This document shows, one piece after another, positions 1 to 11,722 of a stretch of 64,000 nt of DNA; position 1 is the stretch's first letter; every line of letters starts with the position of its first letter. The notes under the pieces are model-generated. The model did not search any database. It was not told where the DNA came from and worked only from the letters and a program-made list of their open reading frames with translations. Source of the stretch: Diogma glabrata (lineage: Eukaryota > Arthropoda > Insecta > Diptera > Cylindrotomidae); contig OY856187.1 in the NCBI GenBank assembly GCA_963693315.1, positions 109,261,284 to 109,325,283 on the forward strand, written 5' to 3'. The translations under genes were made by a program, and so were the position numbers.

Positions 1-1339
1 GTGTTAGTCATAAAATCATCCTTCTGAGCAACTCAAATTTTTGCGTTTTCTAAAATCTTAATAAATATCGGTTCTACCAAAGCCCACCCTTATCCTTTCC
101 TTATATACCCAGAATTTGTCAATCTTATCTCACACCTAATTCTATACAGTTCAATTTAGCTTCCATTAGAAGTAATTAAATAATAAATTTGTTTAATTTT
201 GAAGAGTTAATGTTTTTGATTATTACATGTCAATGATAACTGTTGATCCTATGTCATTTTGATTTAGTGTTACGTTGAATTATTTTATCGTAAATTTTAC
301 TTATTAGGTAACTAAAGTTAAGAAAATTGATTAGTTACATATATAATACATTTAAGGTAATAAATTCACATAAGAAAAATTATTGCTTTTAAAAGTAAAC
401 AAAGAAATTGCCTTTAAAAATCAGTAAATTAATTATTTGTTTAGTAATAATAAGTTTTGGAAATTTTATTTTAGTTAAGAAAATTTAATTGTTGATAGTT
501 TTGAATTGCGAACCATTAAATTGCGAATCAAATATCAGTATTTGTCGTTGGGTGTTGTTGAGTTCATTATCTTTGTGTTTTAGTTTTGTTGTTATTATAT
601 GATATATATGAAATCAATTAAATAGACACAGGTCAACGTTAAATGAAATATTAGGTTTTAAAAAAATACCTTGTTGAAGTAATTAGGACTAGAATATCGT
701 ATTTAAGTGAAGTATTGAGAATCATATTAGTATTAATCTTATTACATGTTAAGTGGTTTTTTTGTGTCTTTGAAGTTCGTATTTTTGGATTTTAGTTTTA
801 TTGTATATATTTTTTTTTTGGTCGTACTTATGTGGAATTTTAAAAATAAAGGAATATAAATCAAATTTCAACAACAAAAATATAGTATTAAAAATTATAA
901 AAATTATATTATATGTAGTATGTTTATTTTTTTTGTAATTCAATACTAGAAAAAAAAAGAAAACCATTTAAATCATTTTGCTGTATTATCTGTATGGTTA
1001 ATTTAAATTAGTTCAAGGTTAGTTTATTTCTTGAAGAAAACGAATATAAAGAAATAAAAAATTGTCTTAGGTTATTGCCAATTTTTTTCTTTAAAAATTA
1101 ATATTAAATAAGTAAAATTCGTTTGTTTAGCATTTATAATTTCTGTTTAGAATTTTTAGTATTTGTGTTTTTTAGAAAATCAGATAATTTTAAACGATTT
1201 TTAGCAATAATTTACACCGAATATTGAAATATAACCATATTTGTCAAAGTCAAATCACTTTTTACCGGTCACTACAAGGCATAGTTGTAGTTGTGAAACT
1301 TGTTAATTTCTTCCGCTTAATCTAAACTTCAAAATCACA
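1..1339. other. AT-rich non-coding stretch upstream of gypsy-type frame
   Basis: Strongly AT-rich with many homopolymer runs; no convincing coding frame. The last ~80 bases (from about 1261) are less AT-rich and probably belong to the leader of the retroelement that starts at 1340. I looked for a copy of the sequence downstream of 4294 that would mark a 5' LTR and saw none. Confidence 0.5.
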
Positions 1340-4294
1340 ATGAAAGTAATTCCGGAGCATCTTAAAGCGGATGAGCTCTATGTAGAGTGCGAGGTATACG
1401 GTATACCCGATGGTACCATCATTCAGCAAATGACCATTTTAACCCAATACTACACCTTGGAAGAAAAGAATGAAAGAGAGCCACCCTCTCGGGCACACGT
1501 GCAAGCAACTAAATCTCCACATACAGAAATGCGGATATGTGCTTCCAAATTGGACGCACTTAAAACCTACCTATCGACTATATCTGACGATGAAATAGCG
1601 TCTGGACTTCCTGTCGTCCAATCACGTATCTACCACATTCGACAACGTTTAATACGAATGAAAGAATCTCGATCGGCAGCAACAGTAGTACAAACACTAT
1701 TAGTAGCATGCGACTCGATATTAGATATGTTGCCGATCTTACGTGCAGACCCCACCTCTAATGACAGCCGGCTTCACATGCCAGCGGTTCAAGAAGAGAT
1801 GTATTCTGAGCTTGACCGTATGCTCTCCCTAGGTGTCATAGAAGAAAGTTCTAGCGGTTGGAGCTCACCTATGGCTGTTGTGCGCAAGAAAAATGGAAAG
1901 ACCAGGTTATGCTTGGATGCCCGACGTGTAAACGCTGTCACACGAAAGGATGCGTATCCTCTTCCAATCATAGATGGTCTACTGAGTCGCTTAGGTGATA
2001 CAGCATATATTTCTAGCTTAGATTTAAAAGATGCATTCTGGCAGATTCCACTAGATCAAGAATCTAGAGATAAGACGGCCTTTACTATTCCCGGCCGCCC
2101 TCTCTACCAGTTCACTGTAATGCCATTTGGTTTGTGTAACGCACCTCAAACACTCTGTCGATTAATGCACAAAGTAATTCCTCATCAGTTACACGATCGT
2201 GTATTCGTATATCTCGATGACTTGCTCATCACATCAGCCACTTATGAACAACATATAGAACTCTTGTCTGAGGTTGCGCGGCGACTTAGATCAGCCGGAC
2301 TGACCATTAATGTGGAAAAGAGTCGATTTTGCTTAAAAGAAATAGAGTATCTAGGATATATAGTTGGTAATGGATGTTTACGTGTTAATAGCGATAAAGT
2401 TCAAGCCATCGCTGAATTTCCTACACCAAAAACCGTCAGACAAATTCGACGATTCTTAGGTGTTACCGGTTGGTACCGAAGATTCATCGCCAACTATTCC
2501 AGCATATCAGCCCCACTGACTGACCTATTAAAGAAATCGAAGAAGTTTGTTTGGTCCGAAATTGCACAAAAGTCATTTGAGTCAATGAAGCAACTTTTAA
2601 TTTCAGCACCAGTCCTAGTAAATCCTGACTTTACACGAAGATTTTATATCCAGTGTGATGCTAGTAGTACTGGAGTTGGAAGTGTGTTGTTTCAAAGAGC
2701 AGATGATAACAGTGAAAGACCCATAGCTTACATGAGTCAGAAGCTCAACGCTGCACAACGTAATTATAGCGTATCAGAGCTAGAATGCTTGGCAGCTGTG
2801 TTAAGTGTTAAGAAGTTTCGAGCCTACATCGAAGGTCTGCCTTTTACCATAATTACAGATCACAGTAGTTTAAAGTGGTTAATGAGTCAAAAAGAACTGA
2901 CCGGCAGACTGGCGCGTTGGAGTTTGCAGTTACAAGGTTTCAACTTTGACATTGAATATCGCAAAGGAACTCTCAATTGTGTCCCAGATGCACTCTCTCG
3001 AGTGTATGGAGAGCACGTCATATCTGAAATTAAAAGCTTGGACGATGCAAACATACCACCTCTACATGTCGATTTGGAAGATCCCGCATTTTCTGACAGT
3101 GATTATCTAAAACTTATTTCTTCGATCAAGAATCGTGCCTCAAACATGAAAAACGAGAATGGTAAAGTTTTTATAAATCCTTTTGCTAACCTTCTTGAAT
3201 CTCCTAGCACGCCACAGTGGAAACTAATTATCCCAAAAGCCCTTCAACCTAAATTGCTCAAGCAAGCGCACAATTCTCCATACTCAGCCCACACTGGAGC
3301 GGCCAAGACTTTAGAGTGTCTTAAACGAAATTTCTATTGGTCTAAAATGCAAGACGACGTTAGAAAATATGTTGCCAACTGCGATATTTGCAAGTGCAGC
3401 AAACCAAGTAATACTACCTTGAGACCACCCATGGGTGATCCGTCATCCATATTTCGTCCATTTCAGAAACTCTATGTAGATTTCCTCGGACCATATCCTC
3501 GGTCAAAAGGAGGAAACTCTTACATTTTCATCGTGCTAGATCATTTTTCACGTTATGTTATAATTGAACCTTTTCGAAATGCCACAGCTGAACTCGTAAG
3601 CAAATTTTTAGAAACTCGAGTATTTAGCGTATACGGGGTACCCGAGTATCTTGTCTCAGATAATGGTTCTACTTTCAAATCCACCAAGTTCAAAGAACTT
3701 CTAGCTAAATACGGAGTGCGCCATACCTTCACACCGTTTTATTCCCCCCAATGCAATGCGTCGGAGCGTGTGAATCGATCCATCCTCGCCGCAATACGCT
3801 CCTATCTCAAAGAAAATCATCAGGAATGGGATATCTATCTCCCTAAAATTAGGACCTCTCTATGCAATGTCATTCACGACTCCACAAAGTTCTCACCCCA
3901 CTTCTTAGTCTTTGGGAGTCAGATCATATTACATGGGTCCACATATGAACTGCTTCGCTCAGCACCAGATTTTCAATTTGATCCAATGATTCGATTCACT
4001 TCCAATCAACCTTCAGTGCTGCAAGAAGCCGTACTGCAAAACCTTAAAGCCGCGTATCAAAAGAGTTCAGAGCGATACAACTTGCGATCTCGAGCACGGA
4101 AACTGGAACCTATGCAAGTAGTGTATGTGCGTAGCTTCGCCCAAAGCGATGCCTCTAAAAAGTTCTCCGCCAAATTATCGCCAAAATTCATCAAAGCTAA
4201 AATAATTCGAGCAATTGGTAACGTAACCTATGAGGTAGCGGATGAATCTGGAAAAGTCCTAGGGATGTTCCACGCCAAAGACATTAAGACCTAG
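1340..4294 (+). CDS. Ty3/Gypsy-type polyprotein, gag-like N-terminus fused to RT-RNase H-integrase, no protease
   Basis: A single uninterrupted 984-codon frame. Residues 1-131 look like the N-terminal part of a retrotransposon gag. From about 145 the protein runs straight into reverse transcriptase (motif A around D228, MPFGL at 261, catalytic YLDD at 291-294), then RNase H (D440, E482, TDH at D507, PDALSR at D550), then integrase (zinc-binding H644, H651, C681, C684; catalytic triad D714, D774, E809) and a C-terminal tail. All the catalytic residues I checked are present. The capsid remainder, CCHC knuckle and aspartic protease expected between gag and RT are missing, yet the frame stays open. 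No flanking LTR pair, primer-binding site or target duplication was found. Base composition is much less AT-rich than the surroundings. It is either an in-frame deletion derivative that lost its LTRs or a co-opted copy; the family assignment is secure, its current role is not known. Confidence 0.88.
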   Translation: MKVIPEHLKADELYVECEVYGIPDGTIIQQMTILTQYYTLEEKNEREPPSRAHVQATKSPHTEMRICASKLDALKTYLSTISDDEIASGLPVVQSRIYHIRQRLIRMKESRSAATVVQTLLVACDSILDMLPILRADPTSNDSRLHMPAVQEEMYSELDRMLSLGVIEESSSGWSSPMAVVRKKNGKTRLCLDARRVNAVTRKDAYPLPIIDGLLSRLGDTAYISSLDLKDAFWQIPLDQESRDKTAFTIPGRPLYQFTVMPFGLCNAPQTLCRLMHKVIPHQLHDRVFVYLDDLLITSATYEQHIELLSEVARRLRSAGLTINVEKSRFCLKEIEYLGYIVGNGCLRVNSDKVQAIAEFPTPKTVRQIRRFLGVTGWYRRFIANYSSISAPLTDLLKKSKKFVWSEIAQKSFESMKQLLISAPVLVNPDFTRRFYIQCDASSTGVGSVLFQRADDNSERPIAYMSQKLNAAQRNYSVSELECLAAVLSVKKFRAYIEGLPFTIITDHSSLKWLMSQKELTGRLARWSLQLQGFNFDIEYRKGTLNCVPDALSRVYGEHVISEIKSLDDANIPPLHVDLEDPAFSDSDYLKLISSIKNRASNMKNENGKVFINPFANLLESPSTPQWKLIIPKALQPKLLKQAHNSPYSAHTGAAKTLECLKRNFYWSKMQDDVRKYVANCDICKCSKPSNTTLRPPMGDPSSIFRPFQKLYVDFLGPYPRSKGGNSYIFIVLDHFSRYVIIEPFRNATAELVSKFLETRVFSVYGVPEYLVSDNGSTFKSTKFKELLAKYGVRHTFTPFYSPQCNASERVNRSILAAIRSYLKENHQEWDIYLPKIRTSLCNVIHDSTKFSPHFLVFGSQIILHGSTYELLRSAPDFQFDPMIRFTSNQPSVLQEAVLQNLKAAYQKSSERYNLRSRARKLEPMQVVYVRSFAQSDASKKFSAKLSPKFIKAKIIRAIGNVTYEVADESGKVLGMFHAKDIKT

Positions 4295-5057
4295 AATTTG
4301 GTACATGATCCTGTCACATATATTAAATTTTGCCCGGGCTATATGAGAGCTCTTATCTTTCAGGTCATGTGGTACGTCCCCACGATTGTGCCGGATGGAA
4401 AATTTTCAATATCAATCTTCCTTCCATTCGTCACATTTTCCCCATTCCCCATAATCGGATAACTTTTCAAAATCATAAAAACCTTTTTCCAAATTTATCT
4501 TAAATTGAAAATGAAAATTGGTTGACATTCTACAATCTATAAAATTTGATGGAAATAATATTTGCATTGTATTACATTGCAAATTCATTACACAAAACTA
4601 AGGTAAATGAACTAATTGACGACAAATGAATTATGTTAAACTAATTAATGTGTCGATATTAAGTTTCATTAACCTTGGTGTGTAAGTAAATTGAATTTTA
4701 TTTGATTGTAATTTGAAAACCAATCAAATTACAAATTTTATTATATTTTTTTAATTAATTGGCAAAAATTCAACAAATTTCAGAAGGCATGGGACGATGG
4801 TAAAATTAAACATTGTTGGTTCAAAAGTGGAATATCGGACAAAAAACTGGGAAACAAAATTTCAAAACACCCGTGAGAAGCTCTAGTAATTTTTTGTCAT
4901 GAAGAGTAGGAAAAATCACACCCACGCAGCGGATATAAAGAATTTTTGGAAGTTACATTGATTTTTCTTGGCGAAACCTTTGAGAATTACAAATTCAAAC
5001 GCCCAGGTCTGACAAGTCACGCCGTTTGCATTTTTTCGAGACGTTTGCATTTTTCTG
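4295..5057. other. Non-coding stretch after the gypsy-type frame
   Basis: About the first 130 bases (to roughly 4430) keep the moderate GC content of the upstream frame and probably are element 3' sequence. The rest is AT-rich without recognisable features. No repeat of the 5' side was found, so no LTR can be drawn. Confidence 0.4.
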
Positions 5058-5648
5058 ATTATGTTGTATGTAAAAATTTGGTTCAAATGCATAGATGGAA
5101 CAGCAGCCGCAAATCAGGATTTGGATTTCATCAAAACTGGCCAAAGAGTTTCAGAAGAAATGTTGAGCAAAATTTGTTATCATCTTCACTATTTAACGGA
5201 AGCAAATATTAGCTTGACTTTTTTCGACCCAGAGATTTCGTTTGATGAAAAACGAAAAATGGTTCAAAACCTTGAGGTCCCAGCACGAGACATCCCCATC
5301 GCACCCCAAACTCGCAAAGAAGATTTTGACGCAGTCAAACATATGTAACTTTTTGCTAATAAGAACATTAGTGATTTTGTCGCAGAAAAAACTCAGAGTT
5401 TTTTTATCGATTTAGAATTTGTATTGATTTTTTGCTACATGACCCATCGGAATAAGGATTTCGTCAAAGCCACGTTGTTTTGCCAAAGTTTGCATGTTGT
5501 TAATGATACCGCCGAACTCGGTGTTAAGTTGATGACACGGAATACAACAGCATTCTTACTAAAGACGAGGAAGGTACACAATACACCATTCAGGTGGTCG
5601 AAAACTACAGATGCAAATACCCATCATACAATAAATCTAATTTAATTT
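5058..5648 (+). pseudogene. Decayed coding fragment, unrecognised arthropod multicopy protein
   Basis: Three frame segments on the plus strand read as one protein-like sequence when frameshifts are allowed: an open stretch to about 5348, a second from 5424, and a third in another frame from about 5543 to a stop near 5645. The text has clearly coding character, with charged and hydrophilic runs such as FDEKRKMVQNL and VVNDTAE-GVKL. The end (residues like ILTKDEE and a lysine/tyrosine-rich tail) looks like a genuine C-terminus. I have an impression of similarity to a lineage-amplified uncharacterised arthropod protein family but cannot name it. The frameshifts mark it as broken. No neighbour suggests a function; it may have been carried by a transposon. 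Confidence 0.4.
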
Positions 5649-8366
5649 ATTGATTTCTTTTGGAAAAATGTTACTTTCGAATGAAAAATTATTATAAATT
5701 TAACCATAAAAATTAATTTTTTTCTTTGAAAAAAGATTATTATGAATTAGTGAATTTTCGTATATGTAAGAAGAAAAATTAAGATAAATCACTTTTCTAA
5801 GATCGATTTCTACATACTTAGGCTCGTTAGAATCGTTAATTAATTAGCTTTTAATAAAAAAATCAAAATTATGAAATACATTATGATTTAAGATGATTAT
5901 GTCTGATAAAAATAAAAAATCCTATTATTCTGCTAATTTTCTTATCTTCGACGCCACTGCGCGATGGGTAATTATTTTCCGATTTCAATAAAACTGGATA
6001 TAGTTCATATTCGAGTCAAATGGAAAAAAATTAGCCGGTGGGAGCGAAGAAAAAGATGTTTTGAGAATTGTTCATACATATCTGGTCATGCCTAGTGTTC
6101 ATACATGACTGAGAACCTCAAGAATAGTGAGGAGGGGTGGGGTACACCTCATGAATATTAGGTTGGATTAAACTGACCAACGAAAATTGTTTTAATTAGA
6201 GAAATGGTTCCCTCGCACCTGTAAACAAAAATTGGGAAGCTTAAATCTACATGATTACAGCCAAACATATACAAACGTGCAAAAAATATCGGCTTCCTTA
6301 ACCCTTTCCTAACTTCTTCATATGAAGATTGACCTTTTTTCAGCGTTCAAATTTTTCGTTGCGTTAATTTTTCAGGTAGCAAATCGTACAAATTTTTATT
6401 AATTTTGACACTTTATTAATTATATTAAGCAACCTTACATCACTTGTTTATGATTGTTACTACATACACACCCATATCTCGATTTCCTAATATTCTGAAA
6501 AAGTAATAAAATTTATTACCCAAATCTTTATATTATTGATTTAAACATAAAAAAATCAAACAAACAAGAGGAGTTCAACTTCATTGAACAATACAACAAA
6601 CAATAATATAAAACGCGAACAATATCACGCTCTAAATAATTTTTTGTATTCTAAAACAAGAACACAAACCATATAACCCAACCAATTTAAGAATTATTTT
6701 AATAATAGAAAATTAACGAACTCATTAATCTAAATCATAGAATAATAAAAAATTTATATATAAATCAAAAAAATTAAATTAATTTGATGCGATTCTTTCT
6801 TTTGAATTTCTTAGGGTTAATCTTTAAATTTCTTAAATTTCTTATCTCTTAAAAATTTCAATTAATTTTTTTTAAACATCTTATCTTTATTTTTTATTTG
6901 AAAAGTCAGTAATTTAAGGAGTTTTTTTTATTTGTTAATTAAATAATTTGATGTAAATAAAAAGGTCACAATATTTAATTGATATATAATCTACCCTTCG
7001 CCAAAGTATAACAGACAATAGTACAATTAAAAATCATATTTTTCGTTTCCTGAATAATATATAATTAATTAAACCGCAGTTTTATTTTAAATTAACGTAA
7101 ATCACAATAAATCTAACGATAAAAATAATTTAAATATAAGCGCTTCAAAGAGACAGTCGAGACAATTTATTATTATTATTATGTTGTTCCTTAGCGTTAA
7201 GTAAGTCCTCGGTACCTTATATATATGCTATTATATGTGACTGTAGTTTTGGTGTTGGAATGATGAAAAACATAATTTTCTTTTGGTTTTTCATTTTTAA
7301 ATAACGCATTAACATTATATTCTAAAATAGATCACTAATTTATTCACTTTTTTCACGTCGCCATAGCTTTAGGTATTATTAGATGCATTTCTTAGTAAAC
7401 TTATTATAGTGGTTTAGTGGAATATTAAAGACGCTATTAATTTTTATGTAAAATTTGATTGATTTCGTTTTTGTTTTCTAGCATAGGCGAAGAGCACTGA
7501 TTGAGTGTGATTGTGGTTTGATATATGTATGTTGATAGTTTTTGGTGAAAAAAACAAGATATAAATAACTAAGTTTTGGGAAGATTGACGAAGTTTGATG
7601 AATTATGACGTTAATGGAAGACGATTTTTTCGCTTGATACAGGAAAATGGTATTATTTATTGAATTTGGCTGATTTAAATCAATATTTCAAAAAAAAAAA
7701 TAGATTTACAGTATATGTACCTGATTAACTCAATTTAACATATAAACTCATTTTAACACTGAAGTCCCACAATATGAACTCTGAGATGTTGAATAGTTCT
7801 TTTAAGTACTCCAAAAATTTATTATTTGTTTGTATAGTAATTTAACTTCCACTATAAAATAGAAGTATTTCTTGGATAGTTTTAGATAGCAAAATATTCT
7901 TACTATTTTTTAAAATTTTTGTGCAACATATTCATTATTAAATTTTCGGGATGGATTACGTCGCTATCAAAGCAAAATGTTCATAATACGATAATCAAAA
8001 CTTGGAGGAGAAAAATTGGTAAGAAATTATATCCCAAAAACAGACCAACGCAAAGTATTTGGTGATGCAGCCCTTAGTAGCTATCCGTCCGCGTATTTCA
8101 TAGTTTCCATTGTCCCGGTTAATACTCAAAGCCAAATTGCCCAATATTTCATTTTGAATCAAAACAGAACTTTAGAAGAAAAATTTCTAATTATATAACG
8201 TCGATTAAACATAATTTTTATTATATTGTTAGTAATTTATATAAATATAATACATACAACTAAAGATTCCAAAATGTAAGAAATATAATAATATTTGTGA
8301 AGTAAAAGAAAGAAGTGAAAAAATTCAGGTGAAAAGTTAAAATAAAATTGAAAATATAGTTTTATT
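5649..8366. other. AT-rich non-coding stretch, presumed 5' flank or 5' UTR of host gene
   Basis: No coding frame with protein-like composition. The part just before 8367 is the presumed leader of the host exon; an in-frame TGA at 8349-8351 precedes its ATG. No convincing TATA box, initiator or tRNA was identified. Confidence 0.4.
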
Positions 8367-8462
8367 ATGTTGGGTAAATGTGTTAGTGCACAAGGATCGA
8401 ATGATGACGTTTCTGTTATTCATCATCAGCGAATTTTACAATCAAATGTTCCGATGACCCAG
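8367..8462 (+). CDS. Probable first coding exon of a sickie-like gene
   Basis: A 32-codon open segment starting at ATG 8367 and ending in a complete CAG codon directly before a GTAATA splice donor at 8463. The start is the first ATG after an in-frame TGA (8349-8351). The encoded peptide begins MLGKCVSAQG and ends SNVPMTQ. It is hydrophilic and not repeat-like, in contrast to the AT-driven frames nearby. The exon ends in phase 0, and the CH-domain exon at 38254 begins in phase 0, so joining them gives a continuous frame with the CH domain close to the N-terminus, as expected for the invertebrate navigator homologue. Linking the two exons over ~30 kb is inference. The alternative is an exon of an unrelated gene or a chance frame. 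Confidence 0.5.
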
Positions 8463-11400
8463 GTAATATCATTAAACATTTTATAACTTAGCATTAAAAC
8501 TAACAACCATTACAAACTTTAACAAATTTCGCAGAAATTATTATTGAAATAAATCATTTTAATTATATTATTTAAACTAACAAAATTTTAATATACGTGA
8601 AATATTGAGATCCCTTTCAACCTAATTTCATATACCATAATAATTAGTCAACTAAAATTTTCACAATAATTTTTCTTAATTTTCTATTTCAATCTTTGCT
8701 TTATTTTTTTTTGTCCCATTGCCAAAAATAAAAAAATTATTTTCTTACCGGAAAATCCAATCTTATAAGTAATGTCAAAAAAAATTTTCCAAACAAATGT
8801 AAAAATATATTTTTCTTTGTGTTTGGTAACATGAACTGAAGGAAATATAATTATGAAAATTTGCTGTAGGAGTTTTTTTATGATCATTATGTAAGTTATA
8901 GTTTTCTTAACAAACTAAAGAAATCTTGTTTTAAATTTCACAATAACTTATTTAATCGATTACCTGTCTGTCACCCTTTTGCCAATCATAGAAAAGTGAT
9001 TTTCATTTTTTTGTTTTATTTTCTGTAAATTGAACATATTGATATTGACATTTAATTTGATTGACAGTTTAAATATTAAATTGAATTTATTTAAAATGTA
9101 TGGCTAGACATTAGTCGCACAATTTGTTGTTAATAAAAATCGATACTATTTGTAGTTGCAAAACAAATTATTAAATGTTTACACAATGTATATTAAAAAA
9201 AATTATTTTAACGAATATATCATAACCGTTGTAATGTGATGACACTTTGTGGGCTACAATAGTTTGACTTAAGCTGGGTTTTAGCTTGTGATAGTATTTG
9301 TTCATCAAATTAACTAACAGCAGAGTGGTAATTTTGGACACTTAGTAGGTGTTTGAAATAAATTAAACTTGATTCGCCGCATACTCAACCGCTGGAATAA
9401 TTGGTTTATGCCAGTTTAATGCTGTTTGATGAGTAATTACCTTTCCAACACACACAAAACCAATTGATATCACTGATATCATGTGATATCAGCTGTTTAC
9501 TTACAATTTGAGTTCAAAGTTACCCTTACTTTTAATTTCAAGAAATGGCACCACTTAGTTGACAAAATAAACATTTGACCAATATTACTTAAATGCCAAG
9601 TATGAAATCAATCATAAATGTTCGAGAAAGAGTCAGTCGTTCAGATCATGAATTTCATCTTAAACTATAATTTGTAACCTGAGATGAACATTTTTTAAAA
9701 TTAATATCTTTAGAATAAAAACGCTATCTTTAAATTTTAGCGTGTTTAAGAGTAAATTTGGAACTTTCATATTGTTCAAAAAATTAAAAAGTGTTTGATC
9801 TAGCGCCAGCGTCTCCTTTAAAATATTTTTTCTTATTAAAGTTAACAGTGTAAGCCAAAAGTTCGCTGTGTATTTTTTCAATAGGTCAGTCTATTCGATT
9901 CCCAAAGTACATAAAATTGTTGTCATCGAATGAGCCGTTCTCTTGCAATTTGAGTTCAAAGTTATACGGAATTTGAGTTTGCAGAATTTTTCGGACGAAC
10001 TGGTTCTCAAATTAAACAGTTTTTCTCAAAACACTATTTTGTATATAACCTATACTACTTTAATGCCAAGTATGAAGTCGATCAAAAATGGTCGGGTTCA
10101 GCGTCGGTCCAGATCACGAATTTCATCAATAAAGTAATCAAATCCATAAACATCTTAACTCGGCACATCAAGTCAACAAATTAACCCAAAACATCGAGAA
10201 AAGCTAAGAAATACTTAAATATTTTCAGACCAAAGTAATTTTCTAGCTCTGTTTCTGCAAAACCTGCCGGATCTTCGTCTGAATTCATACGATGAGTTTA
10301 CTTTTATTTAGTCATTATCCTAAAATCATTATCACATATTTACAATTTGAATAAGTAACCCGCGATTGGAAATTTCTGAAACGTATACTTTTGGCAATAT
10401 TTTATAAAAATTTCTAGACAATACTATTCGTGAATTTATAGGATGAGAATATTTGATTTATAAGATGGAAATATTTTTATTTAGTCAGCATCTTAAATCA
10501 TATCCGTCATTGTCGTTTTTCTTTCTAAATATCGTTACCAACAGTTCTTTGATAAAATCGGATGCATTATGCATCTTTCACTCAGACAACTAGTACAATC
10601 AGACAAATTGATGAGATGTCATGCTGTCAGAAACATGGAACAACGAAGGACTTTTAATGATTTTCCAAAATAAATATGTTCTGGGGAATTAAATCCACAA
10701 AGATTTAGTACATTTATAAACACAGAACACCAATGATATTGTAAGACTTAAGAATACAAATTATTGCTTGTTTTCAATCAATGCGAGATCAATATCATGA
10801 TTTGCATTTTTACCTGACTTAAACTAAATATTTGCCGCAAATTCTATTTCTATCGGATTATGAGATTCTACAAAAATATATTTTGAGTGCATTTTTGTTG
10901 AGCTTCAAGTACGTAAAGTATTTTTATAAAAAAAGTCTTAAAATCAAATGCCTCGACAACCAACCCGTAAAACAATTTTGAAAAAAATGCATGAAATGTG
11001 CATTAATTCTGTTTGATACAAAATCCGCGGGCATAAAATTGTGCAAAGCACGTCATACACATGATGTGTATAATGCGTCATACACATGATGTCCATCATA
11101 CCATGGACACATGTCGTAAAACGCCTTAATAAAAAACGAAATTTAGTTCATGATAAATAATCATAAAAGATAAATAATAAATAAAAGAATGAAAGAATCG
11201 AAGAATTAAGAAAATTATTTTTACATTTTATAAACCTTTCGTTAATATTACGAATTTTACTGAATTTTATCTTATTTTCATGTAAAATTATACGCGAAAG
11301 AAATTTGTATGTGATGATAATGAAAATAAATACAAAAAACAAAAAGAGCACTTTGAATAATTAATTTCGTGATTTAAAAAAAATTATTATAGATTTTTTT

Positions 11401-11722
11401 TCTATAGCAACTGTTAGAACATGCTATTATCAACTATAAAATTAGAGAGAAAAGTAGCACTTTACCATCAAGGGTAGATAAAGTAGTACTTTCACAGCAA
11501 GAGTAGATAAATTATTTTATTTTTTTCTACATTAAATACACTAAATGCATTGCAAATTATACTCATATTATTCCTGATTTGGATGGTTTGTAATTATAAA
11601 AACTTCAAATGAAAAATTAACGTTACCAGAAAAATTTTAGGAACGATTTTAGGAACTGAACCAAAAACTCAGATGTTTGCTGAGACAATTGTGCTGATGT
11701 ACTGGCCGAAGTTGCAGCGCTA
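8463..11722. other. Presumed intron, AT-rich, with diverged dispersed repeats
   Basis: No coding frame. It contains the repeat pair described at 9500-10140 and otherwise only AT-rich sequence. A short direct duplication around a 'catacacatgatgt' motif lies at about 11055-11093. Confidence 0.45.
9500..10140. repeat. Two diverged copies of a dispersed repeat
   Basis: Segments at about 9503-9660 and 9938-10140 share several blocks in the same order: 'atttgagttcaaagtta', then 'aatgccaagtatgaa', then 'agatca-gaatttcatc'. A third, more diverged relative lies at 18215-18450. No coding potential or termini recognised. Confidence 0.5.

Noticed and set aside
1..5057. LTR pair around the 984-codon gypsy-type frame
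   Set aside because: No direct repeat between the upstream and downstream flanks could be found by eye.
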